The notes beneath the pieces were generated by a model, which made no database searches, had not been told where the DNA came from, and saw only the letters and a list, made by a program, of their open reading frames with translations. 10,592 bases of DNA, from the NCBI GenBank assembly GCA_049414205.1, contig JBMSGE010000041.1:1-10592 (forward strand), read 5' to 3'. This stretch comes from Nitrosomaritimum sp049414205 (GTDB lineage Archaea > Thermoproteota > Nitrososphaeria > Nitrososphaerales > Nitrosopumilaceae). Made by a program: the position numbers and the translations under genes. The first letter of the stretch is position 1. Each line of letters opens with the position of its first letter. Below are positions 6,031-10,592 of this stretch, one piece after another.

Positions 6031-6107
6031 GGGATCGTGGTCTAGCTTGGTATGATTCTGCGTTTGGGACGCAGAGGTCGCGCGTTCAAATCTCGCCGAT
6101 CCCACCA
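6031..6107 (+). tRNA. tRNA-Pro, anticodon TGG, CCA encoded
   Basis: The acceptor arms GGGATCG (6031-6037) and CGATCCC (6097-6103) pair perfectly, followed by discriminator A6104 and an encoded CCA (6105-6107). The anticodon stem CTGCG/CGCAG encloses the loop TTTGGGA, with anticodon TGG at 6065-6067, so it decodes proline CCA and, by wobble, other CCN codons. The T loop is the standard TTCAAAT, and the variable loop has five bases (AGGTC). There is no intron. The D stem is short (GTC with GAT). One oddity is that the T stem GCGCG/CTCGC has a C6083-T6093 mismatch at standard pair 52:62, where a C-G pair is expected. No run of five T follows until 6221, so the primary transcript may continue into the next RNA element. 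Confidence 0.95.
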
Positions 6108-6147
6108 CTAATCATTATCTTATTATCAAATCTTTACGTAATTTTAT

Positions 6148-6218
6148 TGCCGAGCAATGAAGAAGAGTTAGAGTAATGACTTGATATGAAGTAAACCTAA
6201 TAGCTCTGAGCTCCGGCA
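6148..6218 (+). ncRNA. Candidate box C/D-type guide RNA with closed terminal stem
   Basis: TGCCGAGC (6148-6155) pairs over 8 bases with GCTC(C)GGCA (6210-6218), leaving only C6214 bulged. Directly inside this stem are ATGAAGA (6157-6163, one change from the C-box RUGAUGA) and a perfect D-box CTGA (6206-6209), placed where a kink-turn needs them. Inside, TTGA (6181-6184) and ATGAAGT (6186-6192) are weaker D' and C' candidates. The spacers would be 17 bases (6164-6180) and 13 bases (6193-6205), close to the roughly 12-base guides of archaeal sRNAs. A run of five T follows at 6221-6225. Box C/D RNAs direct 2'-O-methylation of rRNA or tRNA by fibrillarin. The C box is imperfect and I could not identify a target, so it may be another structured RNA or a plain hairpin terminator. 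Confidence 0.42.
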
Positions 6219-6220
6219 CC

Positions 6221-6228
6221 TTTTTATC
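6221..6228 (+). terminator. T5 run: end of the RNA element and TATA-like box for the next gene
   Basis: TTTTTATC follows the GC-rich stem by two bases, so it can end the tRNA or guide-RNA transcript. The same bases lie 24-31 bases ahead of the TTG at 6252 and can serve as the TATA box of the zinc-ribbon membrane protein gene. Both uses may hold at once. Confidence 0.45.
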
Positions 6229-6251
6229 AATTCCACACTGATGGGACTTTA

Positions 6252-6497
6252 TTGTATTTTGAAAAACGCGATTTAGTTTTGATTATAGGGATTATTCTTG
6301 TAATGATTGGACTGATTCCTTTTATGGCTCCTATGTATGCTGTGATTATTGGAATACTTTTGTATTTTGGAATAAAGGTCTATGTCGGAAGAAAAAGGCG
6401 TATGATTGAAAGAGATGTGGGAGAAGGTGTTTGTATGGAATGTGGTTTTACAATTATTGATAAAAAATGCCCAAACTGTGATGCAGAAAATAAATGA
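6252..6497 (+). CDS. Two-helix membrane protein with C-terminal zinc ribbon
   Basis: An 81-residue protein with two hydrophobic helices (about 8-24 and 26-45) separated by a tight turn, then a basic stretch GRKRRMIER that should face the cytoplasm. It ends in a zinc ribbon with Cys61/Cys64 (CMEC) and Cys73/Cys76 (CPNC), 8 residues apart. The CPNC ending followed by a short charged tail is common in small archaeal membrane proteins of unknown role. I do not recognise a named family. The start is TTG at 6252: no in-frame ATG precedes the first helix, the ATG at 6241 is in another frame, and the TATA-like box at 6221-6228 suits a leaderless TTG start. The next gene follows closely on the same strand. 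Confidence 0.75.
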   Translation: MYFEKRDLVLIIGIILVMIGLIPFMAPMYAVIIGILLYFGIKVYVGRKRRMIERDVGEGVCMECGFTIIDKKCPNCDAENK

Positions 6498-6525
6498 TTT
6501 TTAGTAAGTGCAATTAAGAAAAACT

Positions 6526-6840
6526 ATGAAAAGACAACAAAAAAAGACATCAAAATCAGCAGAGTCTAAAAAAAGATCAGAGGCATCAAAAAAAGGATGG
6601 GTTACCAGAAGAAAAAATATGAAAAAATCTTCACCAAAAAAACCCACAAAAGTATCTAAATCCAGAACGTTAAGTTCTGAGAAACTCAAAAAACTTCAAA
6701 GAACAGAAAAAATCCGAATCATTTCTAGAAGAAAATCTCAGAAAAAAGGGAAAAGTCTTACCACTGACAAGCCAAAATACAAATCAAAACCTGTACGCCC
6801 TACACGCAGACCCAGTAAAAGACGAGTGTCAATAAGATAA
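6526..6840 (+). CDS. Very basic small protein, possible nucleic-acid binder
   Basis: A 104-residue lysine- and arginine-rich protein without cysteines, membrane helices or long hydrophobic stretches, so probably largely disordered. Near the N-terminus is the segment SEASKKGWVTRRKN (about residues 19-32), a pattern resembling the A-KKGW-TRR motif of small basic proteins in archaea and bacteria. Further on are lysine-proline runs (SSPKKPTK) and an arginine-rich end. The composition suggests binding to DNA or RNA, but no fold is visible. I prefer the ATG at 6526; a GTG at 6508 in the same frame would add six residues and leave only 10 bases after the preceding stop. It probably shares a transcript with the zinc-ribbon membrane protein. 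Confidence 0.65.
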   Translation: MKRQQKKTSKSAESKKRSEASKKGWVTRRKNMKKSSPKKPTKVSKSRTLSSEKLKKLQRTEKIRIISRRKSQKKGKSLTTDKPKYKSKPVRPTRRPSKRRVSIR

Positions 6841-7028
6841 ACATACTTTCTTCTTCTTTTTGAATTCAGATCAATCATACGCACTCTCTAAATACGAAAA
6901 AGTTGCAATTTACGCATGCAAAATCTTCAAAAACACATGCTTTTGAGTTCAACTTTAACAACTTGCTCAACTTTTCCTCTATTTCATTCTAAAAAGAGTC
7001 CTTACTTGAATTTGATATAGGATAAGGC
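6841..7028 (+). promoter_or_regulatory. Intergenic region: T-rich terminator and weak promoter for the secreted protein
   Basis: The pyrimidine-rich stretch just after the basic-protein stop ends in five T (6857-6861) and probably terminates that transcript. TCTAAAAAG (6988-6996) is the best TATA-like candidate for the following gene, which would leave a leader of roughly 15 bases containing AGGATAAGG just ahead of the ATG at 7029, a possible weak ribosome site. Open frames of about 30 codons in this stretch show no protein-like features. I see no structured RNA here. Confidence 0.35.
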
Positions 7029-10000
7029 ATGATCAGAAATATCTCTATTTTACTTTCCGTTCTAGTATTGGTGGCATTTGCCGTACCTGCGCATGCTCAA
7101 TCATCCATTGCAGATCATGTGGTGATAAATGAAGTTGATATCAACCCTCCAGGGAATGATTCACTTTCTCCCACGGAATGGGTTGAGCTTTACAATCCTA
7201 CTGACTCTGATGTAGATATCGGTGGATGGAAAATCGCTTCTACTACTGTCCTCAAACAAACATTAACAATTCCTGCAGGAACGATTATTGAAAGTGGACA
7301 ATTTATTACATATTCTTACAAAACCGTGTGGTTTACTGATACAAATGAAATAGTTCAACTAAAAGATGATAATGGTTTTGTTGTTGATGCTACGCCATTA
7401 TTGAGTGACATAAAAAATGACTTTACTTCCTGGCAAAGAATTTACGATGGCTATGATCTCGATAGTTCTGATGATTGGAAGTTTGTTGTATCAAACGCCG
7501 GCTCGTCAAATGGCAAAATTCCCGTTGTGGAAAGTTCAGAGGATGTCTCTGTAACAATTGTTTCTGCAAAATCCAATTACTTGTTTGGAGATACTGCAAT
7601 ACTTCAGGGAAGTGTATCTGAAGAAGTATTTGTTGAACAGCTTGGTGATTTCAAACCTGAATCAATCACCGTTACAATAAAAGGACCTGATTACAATTCT
7701 TCAGTTCTGCTTTACCCTGATCTTGATTTGAATTTTAAAACAACTCTAAGTTTACATCCTGTACTTGGAATCAATGAAGGCGTTTATGATGTATTTGTGA
7801 ATTATGCTGGATCTACATCCACCACAAGTTTTTCAGTTGGTGAAGAAATTCCTGAAATAGAAATTATACAAGAAGGCGTTTTTTCAATTATCACTGACAA
7901 ATCTCAATATCTTCCAGGGGAAACCGTTTCTGTCTCTGGAATAACATCTGAAATTATTCCATTTGAAGGATTAAGGTACGAGCTCAAAAACCCTAATGGC
8001 ATCATAATTGAAACCGGAACTCTTTATCCTACCGATTTAAAGTTTTCTGGGGAAATATTTATGACTACGGTAAACCCTGTTTTTGGAACTTATGTGATCA
8101 CCGGAGAGTATGCGGAAATCACTTCTACAACGTTTGATTTAGTGCAAGATGTAAAAGAAGATGTTGCAATCTCTTTGTGGACTGACAAAGACCTTTACGG
8201 GCTTGGAGATGTTGTTACCATTTCTGGAAGATTAAATGATCTGTGGATCAGCTCTATGGATTTAGAAATTCTACAAACAAGAAACACTGCACTGGGTGCT
8301 GATGAATTTGGCGGTGGTGATTTTGCTTTCAAAATTTTAGATGTTGTAAGACTGGAAGGTGACAGCTCTTTCAAGTATCAATTCCAAATTCCTAATGGTG
8401 ATGAAAGATTAGGGGATTATAGAATTAAAGTTTCCAAAGAAGTAGGTACTGCAATTAAGACTATCTCTGTAGTTGAAGATCCTTCTGTGGATTTCATAGT
8501 AAGGGAACCTCTGTCTATTTTAACTGATAAACTGACTTATGATTTGGGCGACCAAATTACAATTAGTGGATTTGTTGCAGAACTTAGCCAATCTACATCT
8601 GATGTTCCTGTAGTGGAAGTATCGATAAAAGATGAGGATGGCAATCCTTTGACCATCATAGGTGACACTGGTGGTGGCCGATTGGGAAATACGGGTTCAT
8701 CTGTTTCTTATGATTTTACTGCAGTACCTGACCCTTCAGGTAGATATGCCGTATCTACTGAACTTAGTAGAAGTATTTTTGATGAAGGACAATACCTAGT
8801 AACTGCAAAGTATCTCAAGACATCTTCCTCTACAATGTTCTCTGTGAGTGATTTATTGGATGTTGATAATACCGACTCGATATTTCTTAATAAAGCGGTA
8901 TATGGATTAGGGGAAACTGTTCTTCTTTCTGGAATTATCCCACCTACGGGAGATGCCTCCGTTTCAATTTCTTTGACAAAACCTGATGGTAGTAGAACTA
9001 ATTCTGGAGCTACGGTGGACAATCAAAAGTTTACCTGGAGCTGGGTAACTCCTATTGCAGAAAAACAGGCAACTATAAAATCTGAATATGATAGATCCTT
9101 ATCTACAACCAATCTTGGAATATACAAAATCAAAGTTGCAACTGATACTTATAGCAAAGATCTTTACTTCAAAGTCTCTTTAGATCCTGCAAATGACAGT
9201 TTGGATCTTGCCCCTATTGATGTGTATACTGACAAACCCATCTATAATGCAGGAGATACTTTGAAGGTACTAGGATCTGTAATTAAAAGAGAGCAAGGGG
9301 ACGAAGGCTTGGTTGTACCCGAAAGAGTTCACCTTACAATAATCTCTGAAAAAGCTCCTACCAAACCTATTCACCAAGCATCAGTTTATCCAGATCAAGG
9401 TGGTCAATTTCAAAGTCTTTTTGAATTACCAATTACAATTTTCAGTGAAGGCCAATACAAAGTAAAGGCAGTGTATCTGAAAAAACAAATGGACTATTCC
9501 TTTGGAGTGGTTAATGACTTTACATTTGGTCTTGATGAGCCAGTCACACTACTAATTTCGTCTGACAAATCTCAATACAATCCGGGAGATGTTGTGTTTG
9601 TAACTGGAAAACCAAACAAGTTAATCTATCTTGATGAGTATAATGTTAGCGTCTTTAAGAAAACAGGTTCTGAAATCACATGTGGATCATTTACTTGTGG
9701 AACCCATGAAGGTCCAGTCACTACCATTAGACCAGGTCCTAACGGTTCGTTCTCATACCAATTTGTAATTCCGGACTCTATTTCTAGCGAAGGCAAGTAT
9801 GAAGTTACAGTAGAGTCTGACTTTGAAACTAAAAAATTAGTATTCGATGTAGTGTTGCCTTCTGAAGAAGAAAAACCACTACGGACAATTATTGAAAAAG
9901 TCAACAGTATTCCAGATACTTCTGTTTCAGTTGATACAAAACAAAAACAATTTGATGATTTAGAGGCAGGGCCAAGAGTTTTGATGGGTTCATTGGTTGT

Positions 10001-10316
10001 TTCTCCTCGTGGAGAAGAGCCTAATGTAAATCTCCACGTAACTTCAGAGTCTGGTGTATGTGTGATAGGACAAGAAGGTGATTGTCTAGTTCAAGACTCG
10101 ACTAGGAAACCTGGAGAGATCTATGACATAGTGGAAGTTGACGGTGTTAGTCTTAAGATTCGTTACAGTGGACCTGATGCAAGAGTAGAAAAATTCTCAA
10201 TTCTGCCTGAATCATCTACTTCCATGCTACCTGACACTGTTTGGGATATTCAAGTTGTAAAAGATGATCAGGCCTCCCGTCTGTATTATAAAATTAATTA
10301 CTCTCCATTAGAGTAA
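7029..10316 (+). CDS. Secreted 1095-residue protein: lamin-tail domain plus seven Ig-like repeats
   Basis: A Sec signal peptide (residues 1-23) has a hydrophobic core and an Ala-His-Ala site before Gln24. A lamin-tail domain follows (about 27-162), with the typical VVINEVDINPPG, EWVELYNPTDSDVDIGGWKI and IPAGTIIESGQFI strands. Then come seven beta-sandwich repeats of about 96-121 residues. Each opens with the pattern TDK-Y-x-x-G-[DE]-x-V-x-[ILV]-[ST]-G: anchor tyrosines at 184, 294, 390, 504, 625, 739 and 850. Each closes with a G-x-Y-x-[VI] strand and a short F-x-V strand. This resembles the MG2/Ig-like repeats of archaeal surface proteins. A different C-terminal domain (about 945-1095) contains Cys1011 and Cys1019; Cys885 and Cys890 in repeat 7 form another possible disulfide. 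There is no C-terminal membrane anchor or catalytic motif, so it is likely released or held non-covalently at the S-layer, as adhesin or scaffold. Confidence 0.88.
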   Translation: MIRNISILLSVLVLVAFAVPAHAQSSIADHVVINEVDINPPGNDSLSPTEWVELYNPTDSDVDIGGWKIASTTVLKQTLTIPAGTIIESGQFITYSYKTVWFTDTNEIVQLKDDNGFVVDATPLLSDIKNDFTSWQRIYDGYDLDSSDDWKFVVSNAGSSNGKIPVVESSEDVSVTIVSAKSNYLFGDTAILQGSVSEEVFVEQLGDFKPESITVTIKGPDYNSSVLLYPDLDLNFKTTLSLHPVLGINEGVYDVFVNYAGSTSTTSFSVGEEIPEIEIIQEGVFSIITDKSQYLPGETVSVSGITSEIIPFEGLRYELKNPNGIIIETGTLYPTDLKFSGEIFMTTVNPVFGTYVITGEYAEITSTTFDLVQDVKEDVAISLWTDKDLYGLGDVVTISGRLNDLWISSMDLEILQTRNTALGADEFGGGDFAFKILDVVRLEGDSSFKYQFQIPNGDERLGDYRIKVSKEVGTAIKTISVVEDPSVDFIVREPLSILTDKLTYDLGDQITISGFVAELSQSTSDVPVVEVSIKDEDGNPLTIIGDTGGGRLGNTGSSVSYDFTAVPDPSGRYAVSTELSRSIFDEGQYLVTAKYLKTSSSTMFSVSDLLDVDNTDSIFLNKAVYGLGETVLLSGIIPPTGDASVSISLTKPDGSRTNSGATVDNQKFTWSWVTPIAEKQATIKSEYDRSLSTTNLGIYKIKVATDTYSKDLYFKVSLDPANDSLDLAPIDVYTDKPIYNAGDTLKVLGSVIKREQGDEGLVVPERVHLTIISEKAPTKPIHQASVYPDQGGQFQSLFELPITIFSEGQYKVKAVYLKKQMDYSFGVVNDFTFGLDEPVTLLISSDKSQYNPGDVVFVTGKPNKLIYLDEYNVSVFKKTGSEITCGSFTCGTHEGPVTTIRPGPNGSFSYQFVIPDSISSEGKYEVTVESDFETKKLVFDVVLPSEEEKPLRTIIEKVNSIPDTSVSVDTKQKQFDDLEAGPRVLMGSLVVSPRGEEPNVNLHVTSESGVCVIGQEGDCLVQDSTRKPGEIYDIVEVDGVSLKIRYSGPDARVEKFSILPESSTSMLPDTVWDIQVVKDDQASRLYYKINYSPLE

Positions 10317-10342
10317 CCTCCAAATAGAATTTTGAATACCCA

Positions 10343-10592
10343 ATGTTATTGAAGTTACACGTTTTACGATTCAACCAAGATGATCCAAAAAAATGCACTG
10401 CTGCAAAAATGGTAAAATTCAAAATTGCTAATGACGTAAAAAATACAAAAAAAAATAATCTTGTACTGGATCCATTCTCAGAAAAAACTCTACTACCAAA
10501 AGATAAAGACGCAATTAATTCTATTGTAGGAATTGATTGCTCTTGGAATAAGGCAGATCAAGCTTTTTCAAAAAAATTCATTGGGATTAAAA
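10343..10592 (+). CDS. tsr3: Tsr3-type 16S rRNA aminocarboxypropyltransferase, N-terminal part (cut by the right edge)
   Basis: The first 83 residues fit the Tsr3 (DUF367) family, which transfers the 3-amino-3-carboxypropyl group of S-adenosylmethionine to a modified uridine of small-subunit rRNA during ribosome maturation. Recognisable parts are the start MLLKLHVLRFNQDDPKKCTA, matching the H-x-x-x-x-DPKKCT signature, the strand-loop NLVLDPFSEKTLLPKDK, where Tsr3 proteins have LSP-x-S-x-x-D, and GIDCSWNKADQAF, matching the family's IDCSW motif. Most of the substrate-binding half lies beyond the window. The ATG at 10343 puts the family motif at the expected distance from the N-terminus. The gene starts 26 bases after the secreted-protein stop, on the same strand; I found no clear TATA box of its own in the gap. 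Confidence 0.85.
   Translation, partial: MLLKLHVLRFNQDDPKKCTAAKMVKFKIANDVKNTKKNNLVLDPFSEKTLLPKDKDAINSIVGIDCSWNKADQAFSKKFIGIK

Noticed and set aside
6148..6220. A second tRNA directly after tRNA-Pro, suggested by the stem and an ACC end
   Set aside because: There is no TTCRA T loop, no anticodon arm, and the closing stem has a bulge; the C- and D-box motifs explain the stem better.
6913..6954. Two CATGC copies around an A-rich spacer ahead of the secreted-protein gene
   Set aside because: Only five bases each with no matching extended arms; not enough for an operator or hairpin.
6901..7020. Short frame of about 34 codons from an ATG near 6916
   Set aside because: Serine/threonine-rich translation with no features, in an AT-rich gap that must also hold the terminator and promoter; likely chance.
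8708..9904. Minus-strand open frames of 104 and 92 codons inside the large secreted-protein gene
   Set aside because: The plus-strand protein is continuous and has regular repeats across both; the antisense translations are low in features.

Overview
The window (about 35% G+C by eye) reads as a piece of an ammonia-oxidising archaeal chromosome, most like the marine Nitrosopumilus group of Nitrososphaerota (Thaumarchaeota). Archaeal signs are a type II methionine aminopeptidase, a DUF1512 protein, the start of a Tsr3-type rRNA-modifying enzyme, TATA-like boxes about 25-30 bases ahead of start codons with no leader or Shine-Dalgarno sequence, TTG/GTG starts, and T-run terminators. The taxon is inferred from gene content and style; no database search was made.

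Layout. (1) 1-3057, minus strand: a membrane-tethered HtrA-like serine protease, a polytopic family 2 glycosyltransferase, an SRPBCC/START-like protein, and a probable unlisted 44-residue membrane peptide gene whose stop lies 2 bases before the SRPBCC start. (2) 3084-5074, plus strand: a 65-residue orphan, a stand-alone tRNA-binding (MetRS beta/CsaA-like) protein, and a two-gene unit of DUF1512 plus a small zinc ribbon joined by an ATGA overlap. (3) 5061-5957, minus strand: methionine aminopeptidase, converging on the zinc ribbon so that both stop codons lie inside one 18-base palindrome. (4) 6031-6218: tRNA-Pro(TGG) with an encoded CCA and an odd T-stem mismatch, followed by a stem-closed element with C- and D-box-like motifs and a T5 tail, a candidate box C/D guide RNA. 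(5) 6252-6840, plus strand: a two-helix zinc-ribbon membrane protein and a very basic protein. (6) 7029-10316: a 1095-residue secreted protein with a lamin-tail domain and seven Ig-like repeats. (7) 10343 to the right edge: the first 83 residues of Tsr3.

How the genes relate. Several belong to translation and its quality control: tRNA-Pro, methionine aminopeptidase, the tRNA-binding protein, Tsr3 and possibly the guide RNA. The HtrA protease and the Ig-repeat protein act outside the membrane. The glycosyltransferase and SRPBCC protein may act together on a membrane lipid or isoprenoid, but this rests only on adjacency. No mobile element, CRISPR array or defence island is visible. The least conventional items are the candidate guide RNA, the 44-residue gene, and the palindrome shared by two convergent stop codons.
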